Shown: piece by piece, positions 8,125-17,986 of the stretch
How positions within the stretch are numbered: the stretch's first letter is position 1
How the letters are laid out: every line of letters starts with the position of its first letter
Assembly: GCA_015234465.1 (NCBI GenBank)
Contig: JADGNA010000006.1
Location: 1-64,000 of the forward strand
From: Salinibacterium sp.
Lineage (GTDB): Bacteria > Actinomycetota > Actinomycetes > Actinomycetales > Microbacteriaceae
Direction: 5' to 3'
DNA: 64,000 nucleotides
Translations under genes and position numbers: made by a program
Notes under the pieces: model-generated
The model's database searches: none
Told to the model about the DNA's origin: nothing
Seen by the model: the letters and a program-made list of their open reading frames with translations, nothing else

Positions 8125-9324
8125 GTGGCCGAAATGCAGGATGTCGTGTTCATCGACGGGGTGAGGACCCCGTTCGGACGAGCCGGCGAAAAGGGTATGT
8201 ACTGGAACACCCGCGCGGACGATCTCGTCGTGAAGGCGATGATCGCCCTCCTCGAGCGGAACCCCGCGGTGCCGAAGGACCGCATTGACGAGGTGGCGAT
8301 CGCTGCCACGACGCAGACCGGCGACCAAGGGCTGACGCTCGGGCGCAGCACCGCGATCCTCGCGGGTCTCCCCCAGACCGTGCCCGGATACGCGATCGAT
8401 CGTATGTGCGCGGGCGCAATGACCTCCGTCACGACCGTCGCGGGTGGAATCGCCTTCGGCGCGTATGACCTCGCGATCGCGGGCGGTGTCGAGCACATGG
8501 GGCACCACCCGATGGGCTCGGGAGTCGACCCCAACCCCCGCTTCGTCGCGGAGAAGCTCGTGAACGCCGAGGCGCTCAACATGGGCAACACGGCCGAGAA
8601 GATTCACGACCGCTTCCCTCAGATCACGAAGGAGCGCGCCGACCGCTTCGCCCTGGGCAGCCAGCAGAAGTTCGCCGCCGCGGTTGCGGCAGGCAAGATC
8701 GACCCGGACCTCGTTCCCATCGCCGTCAAGACGGCTGAAGGCTGGGGCCTCGCGTCCCGCGATGAGGCACCGCGCCCTGAGACGACGATGGAGGGGCTTG
8801 CGAACCTCAAGACGCCCTTCCGCCCCCACGGGCGTGTCACGGCTGGCAACTCCTCTGGCCTCAATGACGGCGCAACCGTCAGCCTGATGGCCAGCGCTCG
8901 CGCAGCCAAGGAACTGGGCCTCACGCCCAAGATGCGGCTCGTGAGCTACGCCTTCGCCGGCGTCGAGCCCGAGATCATGGGCATCGGGCCCATCCCCTCA
9001 ACGGAGAAGGCCCTCAAGAAGGCCGGACTCACGATCGACGACATCGGTCTCTTTGAGCTCAACGAGGCATTCGCCGTGCAGGTGCTCTCCCTCCTCGACC
9101 ACTACGGCATCGCCGACGACGACCCCCGCGTGAACAAGTGGGGCGGCGCGATCGCCGTCGGGCATCCGCTCGCGTCGTCCGGCGTGCGACTCATGATCCA
9201 GCTCGCGCGACAGTTCGAGGAGCACCCCGAGGTCCGCTACGGGCTGACCGCAATGTGCGTCGGCCTCGGGCAGGGCGGATCGGTCATCTGGGAGAACCCG
9301 CACTTCACTGGGAGGAAGAAGTAA
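8125..9324 (+). CDS. fadA: Acetyl-CoA C-acyltransferase (thiolase)
   Basis: 399-residue thiolase for the last step of fatty acid beta-oxidation, cleaving 3-ketoacyl-CoA to acetyl-CoA and a shortened acyl-CoA. The acyl-accepting Cys is in DRMCAGAMTS. The C-terminal motifs NEAFAVQVL, GGAIAVGHPLASSG and MCVGLGQGGS carry the catalytic His and second Cys. GTG start at 8125 with a near-perfect AAGGAGG five bases before. The stop overlaps the next start (TAATG), so it is translationally coupled to the alpha subunit. Confidence 0.95.
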   Translation: MAEMQDVVFIDGVRTPFGRAGEKGMYWNTRADDLVVKAMIALLERNPAVPKDRIDEVAIAATTQTGDQGLTLGRSTAILAGLPQTVPGYAIDRMCAGAMTSVTTVAGGIAFGAYDLAIAGGVEHMGHHPMGSGVDPNPRFVAEKLVNAEALNMGNTAEKIHDRFPQITKERADRFALGSQQKFAAAVAAGKIDPDLVPIAVKTAEGWGLASRDEAPRPETTMEGLANLKTPFRPHGRVTAGNSSGLNDGATVSLMASARAAKELGLTPKMRLVSYAFAGVEPEIMGIGPIPSTEKALKKAGLTIDDIGLFELNEAFAVQVLSLLDHYGIADDDPRVNKWGGAIAVGHPLASSGVRLMIQLARQFEEHPEVRYGLTAMCVGLGQGGSVIWENPHFTGRKK

Positions 9325-11447
9325 TGGCATCACAGTTCGATGAACTCACGGAGCTCTCTGCTGACGAGGTCGTCACTCACTCCTATGTGACTGACGTCCC
9401 GATCTCCGGCGGCCGGGTCCTCGCCCTCGTCACGCTCGACAACGGCAAGGACCACAACCGGCCGAACACCTTCGGCCCCCGCGGGCTCCTGGAGCTCGAC
9501 GGGGTCCTGGACGAGCTCCGCGCCAGGGCATCTCGCGGAGAGATCGCGGCTGTGGCGGTCACCGGCAAGCAGTACATCCTCGCGGCCGGTGCGGACCTCA
9601 GCAAGGTCAGCGAGATTCCGAGCAAGGATGCAGCCAAGAAGCTGGCCCAGCTCGGTCACCAGGCGCTCGGCAAGCTCCACGAAATGGGTGTTCCGTCGTT
9701 CGCCTTCATCAACGGTCTCGCGCTTGGTGGCGGCCTCGAGGTCGCCCTCCATGCCGATTACCGCACGGTGGACCGTTCGGGTGCCGGAATCGCGCTGCCC
9801 GAGGTGTTCCTCGGGATCATCCCGGGGTGGGGCGGGGCTTGGCTCCTCCCGAACCTCATCGGCATCGAGAACGCCCTCAAGGTCGTCATCGAGAACCCGC
9901 TGAAGAACAACACCATGCTCAAGCCGCAGCAGGCGTTCGACATGGGCATCGCCGATGTCATCTTCGACCCGGCGAACTTCCTTGAGGAGTCGATCCGGTG
10001 GGCGGATGCCGTCATCTCGGGATCCGTGAAGGTCAAGCGCTCCAACGAACCGGGCAAGATCGAACGCGCCGTCAAGTGGGATGTCGCGATCGGTATCGCT
10101 CAGAAGATGCTCGAGAGCCGCATCGGCAAGGTTGCGAAGTCGCCCTACGCGGCGCTCGAGCTGCTCAAGGCGGCGAAGAACACCGACCGCGCGACCGGCT
10201 TCGCTGCTGAGGACGAGAAGCTCGCTGAGCTCATCGCCGGCGACCAGTTCGCCGCGAGCATCTACTCCTTCAACCTCGTGCAGAAGCGCGGCAAGCGGCC
10301 GGCGGGCGCTCCGGACAAGTCGCTCGCCAAGCCCGTGACGAAGATCGGCGTGATCGGGGCCGGCCTCATGGCCCAGCAGTTCGCGCTGCTCTTCGTGCGC
10401 AGGCTGAAGGTGCCGGTCGTGATCACCGACATCTCCCAGGAGCAGATCGACAAGGGCCTTGCCTACATCCACGGCGAGATCGAGAAGCTCGAGTCGAAGG
10501 GCAAGCTGAGTCGCGACGACTCGAACCGCCTGAAGGCGCTCGTGACGGGCACGACGAACAAGGCAGACTTCGCGGACGCGGACTGGGTCATCGAGGCGAT
10601 CTTCGAGAACCTCGAAGCCAAGCAGGACGTCTTCGCTGAGATCGAGAAGCATGTCTCCGACACGGCGGTCCTCGCGACCAATACCTCGTCGCTCTCCGTC
10701 GAGCAGATCGGCGCCAAGCTGGCGCACCCTGAGCGTGTGGTCGGCTTCCACTTCTTCAACCCGGTCGCGGTCATGCCGCTCATCGAGGTCGTGAAGACTC
10801 CCCACACGGATGACGCGACCCTGAGCACGGCGATGGTCACCGCCGCGAAGCTCTACAAGAACGCAGTCATCACGGCCGACACTCCCGGGTTCGTCGTGAA
10901 CCGCGTGCTCGCCAAGCTCCTCGGCGAGGCGATGCATGCAGTGGACACGGGCACGCCCTTCGAGGTGGTGAACACGGCGGCGGCCCCGCTCGGCCTGCCG
11001 ATGTCGCCGTTCGAGCTGCTCGAGCTGGTAGGGCTGAAGGTCGGCGCGCACGTGCTTGACACTCACCACGCGGCCTTCCCCGAGCGTTTCTTCGAGAGCA
11101 CGAACCTGCACCGCCTGGCCGAGCACGGTCGCATCTTTGATCGCGACAACAAGGGCAAGATCAAGGGCTTCGACAAGCAGGCGGTCAAGATCGTGTCTGG
11201 CGGTTCCACGCCCATGACGCGTGAGGAGATCCTTCGCCGGCTCGAGGACGGGCTGGCCGACGAGATCAAGCGGATGCTGGATGACGGCGTCGTGGCCGCA
11301 GCGGAGGACATTGACCTCTGCATGCTGCTCGGGGCCGGCTGGCCGTTCCAGATGGGTGGCGCAACGCCCTATCTCGACCGGGTGGGAGCATCCGAGCGAG
11401 TCTTCGGGGGCACCTTCCACTCCCCCGCCATCAGGGGAATCGACTAA
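9324..11447 (+). CDS. fadB: Fatty acid oxidation alpha subunit: enoyl-CoA hydratase/3-hydroxyacyl-CoA dehydrogenase
   Basis: 707-residue bifunctional protein. The N-terminal crotonase domain has the oxyanion-hole segment AAGADLSKV and GLALGGGLEVALHADY. It is followed by a Rossmann domain (IGVIGAGLMAQQFALLF) with the 3-hydroxyacyl-CoA dehydrogenase motif GFHFFNPVAVMPLIEVV and two C-terminal dehydrogenase repeats (DTPGFVVNRVLAKLLGEA). It hydrates enoyl-CoA and oxidises the 3-hydroxy product with NAD+. The thiolase upstream overlaps by one base, giving a complete two-gene beta-oxidation operon. The true start is ATG at 9324; longer readings of the frame run into the thiolase gene. Confidence 0.95.
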   Translation: MASQFDELTELSADEVVTHSYVTDVPISGGRVLALVTLDNGKDHNRPNTFGPRGLLELDGVLDELRARASRGEIAAVAVTGKQYILAAGADLSKVSEIPSKDAAKKLAQLGHQALGKLHEMGVPSFAFINGLALGGGLEVALHADYRTVDRSGAGIALPEVFLGIIPGWGGAWLLPNLIGIENALKVVIENPLKNNTMLKPQQAFDMGIADVIFDPANFLEESIRWADAVISGSVKVKRSNEPGKIERAVKWDVAIGIAQKMLESRIGKVAKSPYAALELLKAAKNTDRATGFAAEDEKLAELIAGDQFAASIYSFNLVQKRGKRPAGAPDKSLAKPVTKIGVIGAGLMAQQFALLFVRRLKVPVVITDISQEQIDKGLAYIHGEIEKLESKGKLSRDDSNRLKALVTGTTNKADFADADWVIEAIFENLEAKQDVFAEIEKHVSDTAVLATNTSSLSVEQIGAKLAHPERVVGFHFFNPVAVMPLIEVVKTPHTDDATLSTAMVTAAKLYKNAVITADTPGFVVNRVLAKLLGEAMHAVDTGTPFEVVNTAAAPLGLPMSPFELLELVGLKVGAHVLDTHHAAFPERFFESTNLHRLAEHGRIFDRDNKGKIKGFDKQAVKIVSGGSTPMTREEILRRLEDGLADEIKRMLDDGVVAAAEDIDLCMLLGAGWPFQMGGATPYLDRVGASERVFGGTFHSPAIRGID

Positions 11448-11471
11448 GCGCGCTGAATCGGGGCAGACAGA

Positions 11472-11503
11472 TGAGGGCCCGGAGCATCCGCTCCGGGCCC
11501 TCA
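11472..11503. terminator. Bidirectional terminator between fadB and dxs
   Basis: A perfect hairpin with 13-bp arms (TGAGGGCCCGGAG and its complement) and the 6-nt loop CATCCG, placed between two convergent genes. It is strong enough to serve both transcripts. Confidence 0.85.
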
Positions 11504-11549
11504 GTCGTTCACGCTCCAGCGCTCACGTTCACGCTCCGGCGCGGGCCGC

Positions 11550-13487
11550 TTACGCCTCTGCGTCGATGTCGACCTGGGACCGCCGGGACTCCTGGCGCGC
11601 GACCGGGATCTTGCTGCCCAGCACCTGCGCGACGACGTCACGCGCGATCTGCTGGGGCGTGAGCCCCACCTGTTCGAGGATCTCGGCGCGCGTGGCGTGG
11701 TCGAGGAACTCATCAGGAAGTCCGAGTTCGGTCACCGCCGTGTCCACGCCCGCGGCGCGCATGTCCTGGCGCAGGCGAGTGCCAACGCCCCCGACTCGCA
11801 CGCCGTCCTCGATCGAGATGACGATGCGGTGCGCGGCGGCCATATCGATGATGCTGCGCGGGATCGGAACGACCCAGCGTGGATCGACGACCGTCGCGCC
11901 GATGCCCTGCTGCTCCAGCCGAGCCGCGACATCGAGGCCGATGTCTGCCATGGGCCCGACCGTCATGATGAGCACGTCCTGCTGTCTCGCTTCAGCAAGC
12001 ACGTCGACGCCATCGGCGGTGCGCCTGACGGCCTCGACCTCCGCACCCACGCTGCCCTTCGAGAAGCGGAGCACGGTGGGGGCGTCCTCGATCGCGACCG
12101 CCTCGCGCAGCTGCTCACGCAGGCGGGTGGCGTCGCGCGGAGCGCTCAGTCGGATCCCTGGCACCACCTGGAGGATTGCGAGATCCCACATGCCGTGATG
12201 GCTGGGCCCATCGGGACCCGTAACACCGGCGCGGTCGAGCACGAACGTCACGCCTGCCTTGTGCAGGGCGACATCCATCAGGACTTGGTCGAAGGCGCGA
12301 TTGATGAAGGTCGCATAGACGGCCACGACGGGATGCAGCCCTCCGAAGGCGAGGCCTGCTGCCGAGGTGACGGCGTGCTGTTCGGCGATTCCAACATCCA
12401 GCACGCGCTCGGGGAAGCGGGCGGCCATCTTGTGGAGTCCGACGGGTCGAAGCATCGCCGCCGTGATGCCGACGAGTCGAGGATTCTCCTCCGCGATCGC
12501 GACGACCTCATCAGCGAACACCGATGTCCACGACGGGGAGCTGGCGGCGCCGACGGGTTCACCCGTCTCCGCATCGATCTGTCCCACCGCGTGGAACTGG
12601 TCTGCCTCATCGGCGAGGGCGGGTTCGTATCCGCGCCCCTTCTGGGTGATGACGTGGACGATGACGGGCGCCTCATACTGCTTTGCCTGACGAAGCGCCT
12701 GCTCGAGCGCCGGCAGGTCATGGCCGTCGATCGGCCCGAGGTACTTGATGTCGAGGTTCGAGTAGAGCGCCTCGTTGTTGGTGAACCGGCTGAGGAATCC
12801 GTGCAACCCGCCGCGGACACCGCGGTACAGGGCCCGGCCGGGAGAACCGAGTCGATTGAACAGTTGCCGGCTGCCGAGATGCAGGTTGCGGTAGGTGCGG
12901 CGGGTGCGCACGTCGTTGAGGAAGCGCGCCATACCGCCGATCGTCGGGGCGTAGGAGCGTCCGTTGTCGTTGACGACGATGACGAGGTTGCGGGTGTTGT
13001 CGTCGCTGATGTTGTTCAGCGCCTCCCATGTCATGCCACCCGTGAGAGCGCCGTCGCCGACGACGACCGCCACATGGCGGTCATCCTGGCCCGACATCTC
13101 GAACGCACGCGAGACCCCGTCGGCCCATGACAGCGAGCTCGAGGCATGGGAGCTCTCTACGACGTCGTGCACCGATTCGGAGCGCTGCGGGTAGCCCGCG
13201 AGCCCACCCTTCTGGCGCAGCATGCTGAAGTCCTGTCGCCCCGTGAGGAGCTTGTGCACATAGGACTGGTGCCCGGTGTCGAAGATGATCGGGTCGCGAG
13301 GCGACTGGAACACCCGATGGAGCGCGATGGTCAGCTCCACCACTCCGAGGTTCGGACCCAGGTGGCCCCCGGTCTTGGATACCTCGGTGATAAGGAATCG
13401 ACGGACCTCTCCCGCCAGCTGCTGGAGCTGGGCGAGAGAGAGTCCGTCGAGATCACGAGGACCGTGAATGGTCTCGAGAAGGCTCAT
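11550..13487 (-). CDS. dxs: 1-deoxy-D-xylulose-5-phosphate synthase
   Basis: 645 aa, full length. It condenses pyruvate with glyceraldehyde-3-phosphate to DXP, the first step of the MEP isoprenoid pathway. The thiamine-diphosphate motif runs from VVGDGALTGGMTWEALNN to VVNDN. The transketolase-type central domain holds DVGIAEQHAVTSAAGLAFGG, and DRAGVTGPDGPSHHG is a Dxs signature. The start is ATG at 13487 (MSLLETIHGPRDLDGLS), only 9 bp after the acnA stop, so the two genes are probably co-transcribed. Confidence 0.97.
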   Translation of the reverse strand: MSLLETIHGPRDLDGLSLAQLQQLAGEVRRFLITEVSKTGGHLGPNLGVVELTIALHRVFQSPRDPIIFDTGHQSYVHKLLTGRQDFSMLRQKGGLAGYPQRSESVHDVVESSHASSSLSWADGVSRAFEMSGQDDRHVAVVVGDGALTGGMTWEALNNISDDNTRNLVIVVNDNGRSYAPTIGGMARFLNDVRTRRTYRNLHLGSRQLFNRLGSPGRALYRGVRGGLHGFLSRFTNNEALYSNLDIKYLGPIDGHDLPALEQALRQAKQYEAPVIVHVITQKGRGYEPALADEADQFHAVGQIDAETGEPVGAASSPSWTSVFADEVVAIAEENPRLVGITAAMLRPVGLHKMAARFPERVLDVGIAEQHAVTSAAGLAFGGLHPVVAVYATFINRAFDQVLMDVALHKAGVTFVLDRAGVTGPDGPSHHGMWDLAILQVVPGIRLSAPRDATRLREQLREAVAIEDAPTVLRFSKGSVGAEVEAVRRTADGVDVLAEARQQDVLIMTVGPMADIGLDVAARLEQQGIGATVVDPRWVVPIPRSIIDMAAAHRIVISIEDGVRVGGVGTRLRQDMRAAGVDTAVTELGLPDEFLDHATRAEILEQVGLTPQQIARDVVAQVLGSKIPVARQESRRSQVDIDAEA

Positions 13488-13496
13488 GTTGCGAGC

Positions 13497-16331
13497 CTAG
13501 ACGAGGCTCCTGAGGACGTACTGCAGGATGCCCCCATTGCGGTAGTAGTCAGCCTCACCGGGGGTGTCGATACGAACGGTCGCGTCGAACTCGACCGTCT
13601 GCTTGCCCTCGGCCGAGAACTCGCTCGGCTCACACACGACCTTGACGGTCTTCGGCGTGACGCCCTCGTTGAGCTGCTCCAGGCCGATGATCGAGACCGT
13701 CTCGGTGCCGTCGAGTCCCAGCGACTTCCAGCTCTCGCCCTCCGGGAACTGCAGCGGAACAACGCCCATGCCGATGAGGTTTGAGCGGTGGATGCGCTCG
13801 AAGCTCTCGGTGATGACAGCCTTGACGCCGAGGAGGCTGGTGCCCTTCGCGGCCCAGTCACGCGAGGAGCCGGAACCGTACTCCTTGCCACCGAACACGA
13901 CGAGCGGCGTGCCCTGCGACTGGTAGTTCATGCACGCGTCGTAGATGTACGACTGCGGGCCGCCCTCCTTGGTGAAGTCACGCGTGTATCCACCCTCGAC
14001 GATCTGGCCGTCGTTGACTGCCGCGACGAGCTCGTTCTTCAGGCGGATGTTCGCGAAGGTGCCACGGATCATGACCTCGTGGTTTCCACGACGCGATCCG
14101 TAGGAGTTGTAGTCCTTGCGCTGCACGCCGTTGGCCTCGAGGTACTCGGCTGCCGGGGTGCCGGGCTTGATGTTGCCAGCGGGGCTGATGTGGTCGGTCG
14201 TGACCGAGTCACCAAGCGTCGCCATCACTCGCGCGCCACGGATGTCCGAGACGGGCGTGAGCTCCATCGACATCTCTTCGAAGTACGGAGGCTTGCGCAC
14301 GTAGGTGGACTGCTCATCCCACTCGAAGGTCGGGCCGGTCGGCGTCGGCAGGTTCTGCCAGCGCTCATCACCGTCGAAGACCGTTGCGTACTGCTTGATG
14401 AACTGCTCGCGCGAGATCGACGTGTCGATGACCTCCTGGACCTCCTCCGGCGAAGGCCAGATGTCCTTGAGGAACACGTCATTGCCGTCCTGGTCCTTGC
14501 CGAGCGGGTCAGTGTCGAAGTTGAAGTTCATCGACCCGGCGAGGGCGTAGGCCACGACGAGGGGCGGCGACGCAAGGTAGTTCATCTTGACGTCCGGGCT
14601 GATGCGACCCTCGAAGTTGCGGTTGCCAGAGAGCACCGCCGTCACGGCGAGGTCGTGCGAGTTGATCGCCTCGGAGACCTCTTCGATGAGCGGGCCCGAG
14701 TTGCCGATGCAGATGGTGCAGCCGTAGCCGACCGTGTAGAAGCCGACAGCCTCAAGCGACTTGTCGAGGCCCGACTTCTCGTAGTAGTCGGTCACGACCT
14801 TCGAGCCCGGGCCGAGCGTGGTCTTGACCCACGGCTTGCGAGTCAGGCCGCGGTCGACCGCCTTCTTGGCAAGGAGGCCGGCGGCGAGCATGACCGAGGG
14901 GTTCGAGGTGTTGGTGCACGACGTGATCGCCGCAAGCGTGACCGCGCCGTTGTCGAGCACGTACTCCTGGCCGTCAGGCGTCGTGACGGGCACGGGCTTG
15001 GACCACTCCTGTGCGCTGCCACTGTTGATGTGCACGTCGCGCGTGTCCTCGTCCTCCTCGCCGGGCACGGGGCCGGGGTCGGATGCCGGGAAGGAGTGCT
15101 TGGCCATCAGGTCGGCCATGTCCTGCGTCGTCGAGGGCGCCGCGTAGGACAGGATGTCCTTGCCGAACTGCTCCTTCGCCTCGGAGAGCAGGATGCGGTC
15201 CTGAGGACGCTTCGGGCCAGCAATCGACGGCACCACGGTGCTGAGGTCGAGCTCGAGGTACTCCGAGAAGTTCGGCTCCACCTCGGCGTTGTGCCAGAGG
15301 CCCTGCTCCTTGGCGTACGACTCGACGAGCGACACCGTCTGCTCGTCGCGACCCGTCAGGCGGAGGTAGTCGAGGGTGACGTCGTCGATCGGGAAGATCG
15401 CGGCGGTCGAACCGAACTCGGGGCTCATGTTGCCGATCGTCGCGCGGTTCGCGAGCGGCACCGATGCGACGCCAGCGCCGTAGAACTCCACGAACTTGCC
15501 GACGACGCCGTGCTTGCGAAGCATGTCGGTGATGGTGAGCACGACATCCGTCGCCGTCACGCCCGCGGGGATCTCACCCGTGAGCTTGAAGCCGACCACA
15601 CGCGGGATGAGCATCGACACGGGCTGGCCGAGCATGGCCGCCTCTGCCTCGATGCCGCCGACGCCCCAGCCGAGCACGCCGAGGCCGTTGACCATCGTCG
15701 TGTGCGAGTCGGTGCCGACGCAGGTGTCGGGGTAGGCGCGGAGGGTGCCGTCGACGTTGCGGTCGTAGATGACCTTGGCGAGGTGCTCGATGTTGACCTG
15801 GTGCACGATGCCGGTGCCGGGGGGCACGACCTTGAAGTCCTGGAAGGCCGTCTGGCCCCAGCGCAGGAACTGGTAGCGCTCGCCATTGCGCTCGTACTCG
15901 ATCTCGACGTTGCGCTCGAGGGCGTTCTCGCTACCGAAGAGGTCTGCGATGACCGAGTGGTCGATCACGAGCTCTGCGGGTGAGAGCGGGTTGATCTTGT
16001 TGGGGTCACCGCCGAGTTCCGTCACGGCCTCGCGCATGGTGGCGAGGTCAACGATGCAGGGAACGCCGGTGAAGTCCTGCATGACGACACGGGCCGGGGT
16101 GAACTGGATCTCGGTGTCGGGCTCGGCCGAGGGGTCCCAAGAACCGAGTGCCTCGATCTGCTCCTTCGTGACGTTCGCACCGTCCTCGGTGCGAAGGAGG
16201 TTCTCGAGCAGCACCTTGAGGCTGAACGGAAGCTTCTCGTGCCCGGCGACCTTGTCGATCCGGAAGATCTCGTATTCGGTCGAACCGACCGCGAGGGTGT
16301 CCCGCGATCCAAAGCTGTTTACTGACGACAT
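13497..16331 (-). CDS. acnA: Aconitate hydratase A
   Basis: 944-residue TCA-cycle aconitase interconverting citrate and isocitrate through a [4Fe-4S] cluster. Cluster ligands are in [15 protein letters not shown] and [41 protein letters not shown] and [11 protein letters not shown]...[10 protein letters not shown] are diagnostic. The start is ATG at 16331, with AAGGGAG upstream and the standard [12 protein letters not shown] beginning; the open frame continues to 16424 but that part is not family-like. The leader carries a palindrome and an iron-box-like sequence (see those entries). Confidence 0.97.
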   Translation of the reverse strand: MSSVNSFGSRDTLAVGSTEYEIFRIDKVAGHEKLPFSLKVLLENLLRTEDGANVTKEQIEALGSWDPSAEPDTEIQFTPARVVMQDFTGVPCIVDLATMREAVTELGGDPNKINPLSPAELVIDHSVIADLFGSENALERNVEIEYERNGERYQFLRWGQTAFQDFKVVPPGTGIVHQVNIEHLAKVIYDRNVDGTLRAYPDTCVGTDSHTTMVNGLGVLGWGVGGIEAEAAMLGQPVSMLIPRVVGFKLTGEIPAGVTATDVVLTITDMLRKHGVVGKFVEFYGAGVASVPLANRATIGNMSPEFGSTAAIFPIDDVTLDYLRLTGRDEQTVSLVESYAKEQGLWHNAEVEPNFSEYLELDLSTVVPSIAGPKRPQDRILLSEAKEQFGKDILSYAAPSTTQDMADLMAKHSFPASDPGPVPGEEDEDTRDVHINSGSAQEWSKPVPVTTPDGQEYVLDNGAVTLAAITSCTNTSNPSVMLAAGLLAKKAVDRGLTRKPWVKTTLGPGSKVVTDYYEKSGLDKSLEAVGFYTVGYGCTICIGNSGPLIEEVSEAINSHDLAVTAVLSGNRNFEGRISPDVKMNYLASPPLVVAYALAGSMNFNFDTDPLGKDQDGNDVFLKDIWPSPEEVQEVIDTSISREQFIKQYATVFDGDERWQNLPTPTGPTFEWDEQSTYVRKPPYFEEMSMELTPVSDIRGARVMATLGDSVTTDHISPAGNIKPGTPAAEYLEANGVQRKDYNSYGSRRGNHEVMIRGTFANIRLKNELVAAVNDGQIVEGGYTRDFTKEGGPQSYIYDACMNYQSQGTPLVVFGGKEYGSGSSRDWAAKGTSLLGVKAVITESFERIHRSNLIGMGVVPLQFPEGESWKSLGLDGTETVSIIGLEQLNEGVTPKTVKVVCEPSEFSAEGKQTVEFDATVRIDTPGEADYYRNGGILQYVLRSLV

Positions 16332-16421
16332 GGCGTCGACTCCCTTGCTGAGCTCTGTCGGCGTGCCGCATACGCCGCACTCTCGTAGCCAATCCTCGTG
16401 ACGAAAAGTGATCGCCACCAG

Positions 16422-16440
16422 CAAGGCAAGCCTAAGTCGA
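16422..16440 (-). promoter_or_regulatory. Possible DtxR/IdeR-type iron box in the acnA leader
   Basis: Minus strand reads TTAGGCTTGCCTTG preceded by TCGAC. The first part agrees with the last 14 positions of the DtxR/IdeR 19-mer consensus (TTAGGTTAGSCTAACCTAA type) at most positions, about 12 of 19 over the full site by hand count. Iron control of an Fe-S aconitase is plausible, but the site is only half conserved. Confidence 0.35.
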
Positions 16441-16472
16441 CTTACCGCTGAGCGAGGTTGGAACTCCGAAGA

Positions 16473-16499
16473 ATTTATCTTGATATCGAGATAAATATA
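16473..16499 (-). promoter_or_regulatory. acnA promoter: palindromic operator adjoining a -10 element
   Basis: A 24-nt near-palindrome (16473-16496; 22 of 24 positions symmetric, outer arms ATTTATCT and GATAAAT) sits in the gap between DUF3159 and acnA. On the minus strand the hexamer TATATT, a good -10, immediately precedes and slightly overlaps it (16494-16499), so a dimeric regulator bound here would cover the start point. The regulator is not identifiable from the sequence. The AT-rich stretch stands out in a GC-rich region. Confidence 0.6.
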
Positions 16500-16535
16500 C
16501 CATGAGTGACTCGCGCGGCCCCAGAGCGACGCGCG

Positions 16536-17354
16536 CTAATCGGCCTGGCCTGGGCTGCCGGGTGCCGGTGCGGCGCCGCCGTCGACCCGGCTGGCGTCGG
16601 ATGCGTAGACAGAGCGCACTAGCAGCCACGTCACCCACAGCATGGCCGCGTAGAGGGGAACACCCATGATCAGCTTGGCGGCCGCGAGGATCTCGGTCTG
16701 CCCCGTCATGTAGAGGGGCGCCTGCACGAGGAGCCGGCCCGCGAAGAGTCCGACCCAGAGCCACGTGGCCACAGTCAGCACACGCCGCTTCGCGCGGTTC
16801 TCCCGCCACTCCGTGAGCTCGTTGCTGAGTAAACCGACGATGACCCCGATGAGCGGCCATCGGATCGCCAACGACACGAGCAGCACGAGGGTCGAGACGA
16901 CGTTGACGATGAGCCCTGGCAGGAAGTTGTCTTCGGCACGACCCGTCAGCAGGGCGAGCGCCGCCGAGATGCCGATGCCGACGAGCCCGGCGAGTGCCGG
17001 GGTCACGGCCGAGCGAGTGATGGCACGGACGGCGACGAAGACGAGCGACACCGCCAAGGGAGCTAGCACTGAGGGAACCAGGTCACCCGTGACGGTGTAG
17101 ACGACGAGGAACCCGAGGCCGGGCAAGATCGCCTCGACCAGGCCCCGGATGCCGCCCACGGCACGAAGGAGCGAGGTGGCCGTCGGCACCTCCCCCGGTG
17201 CAACCGCCCCGATGCCGGCACGACGGGCCGCTTCGCCGAAGCTCGCGCGGAACAGCTCGCCCACCGACTCGCCGGCTTCGGGCTGCGAAGGCTGCTCAGG
17301 CGAGGGACGCGCTTCACGCTCACCCGCGCCACCCTCGCGCGGATCCGGCACCAC
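16536..17354 (-). CDS. DUF3159 integral membrane protein
   Basis: 272-residue actinobacterial membrane protein with a soluble N-terminal part and about six hydrophobic segments. GGIRGLVEAILPGLGFLVVYTV and the later WLWVGLFAGRLLVQAPLY match DUF3159. The function is unknown. GTG start overlaps the DUF3710 stop by one base (TAGTG), so it is the third gene of the dut operon. Confidence 0.88.
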   Translation of the reverse strand: MVPDPREGGAGEREARPSPEQPSQPEAGESVGELFRASFGEAARRAGIGAVAPGEVPTATSLLRAVGGIRGLVEAILPGLGFLVVYTVTGDLVPSVLAPLAVSLVFVAVRAITRSAVTPALAGLVGIGISAALALLTGRAEDNFLPGLIVNVVSTLVLLVSLAIRWPLIGVIVGLLSNELTEWRENRAKRRVLTVATWLWVGLFAGRLLVQAPLYMTGQTEILAAAKLIMGVPLYAAMLWVTWLLVRSVYASDASRVDGGAAPAPGSPGQAD

Positions 17355-17986
17355 TAGGTGGCCTGAGGTGAGACGGGCGCTGTCGCGGTTCCGGTGCGCG
17401 GCATCTGCAGCGGGATGAGGTCACGGGGAGGCATGGGCGCGTTGCCGCGCACGACCACGATGCTGCGGAAGAGGTCTTCGACCTTGGCAGCGGCGTCCGG
17501 GTCGACGACGCCTTCTCCAGCGATGACCCCGCGGAGGAACCATCGGGGACCATCGACGCCAATGAAACGCGCGAGCCGCATCGTGCCCGGCTGGCCGGCG
17601 CCCGCAGCGGGAATCTCGGCGAGGAGTTCGGGGCCGAAGACTCCGGTCGTCAGCTTCGTCGACCCTCCCTGGCGTGAGATCTGCTCGGCGATCTGCTGGC
17701 GGATCTCATGCCAGAGCCCCGTCGATCGGGGCGCCGCGAAAGGCTGCACCTGAAGGCTCGAGCCCGCGTAGTCAAGGCCGATGGCAACGACGCGCTTGCT
17801 CCCCTCCTCGACCTCAAGACGAAGCTGCAGGCCCTCACGGGGAAGGAGCTTGATGCCTCCGAGGTCGACATAGGGGCGAACGGCGTTGGCCTCACTGTCG
17901 TCCAGCGGTCCGGCAGTCGCACGGTCGGCCGGAGCCGACTTGGCCTGCGCGAGTTCTTCTTCAGAACCTGGCGTGGTGTCGCTCAC
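17354..17986 (-). CDS. DUF3710 family protein
   Basis: 210-residue soluble actinobacterial protein matching DUF3710: RPYVDLGGIKLLPREGLQLRLEVEE, then APRSTGLWHEIRQQIAEQ and RFIGVDGPRWFLRGVIAG. It lies between dut and DUF3159 with overlapping start and stop codons, a gene order conserved in many actinobacteria. The biochemical function is unknown. GTG start at 17986 within a GTGA overlap. Confidence 0.9.
   Translation of the reverse strand: MSDTTPGSEEELAQAKSAPADRATAGPLDDSEANAVRPYVDLGGIKLLPREGLQLRLEVEEGSKRVVAIGLDYAGSSLQVQPFAAPRSTGLWHEIRQQIAEQISRQGGSTKLTTGVFGPELLAEIPAAGAGQPGTMRLARFIGVDGPRWFLRGVIAGEGVVDPDAAAKVEDLFRSIVVVRGNAPMPPRDLIPLQMPRTGTATAPVSPQAT

Noticed and set aside
9330-11420. 696-residue open frame antisense to fadB
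   Set aside because: Shadow of the fadB codon pattern; no ribosome binding site and no recognisable domain.
13788-15983. 731-residue open frame antisense to acnA
   Set aside because: Same GC-driven artefact; the aconitase frame is fully conserved.
16332-16424. N-terminal extension of acnA
   Set aside because: The added residues (including a Cys-rich piece) are not aconitase-like, and ATG 16331 has a good AAGGGAG site.
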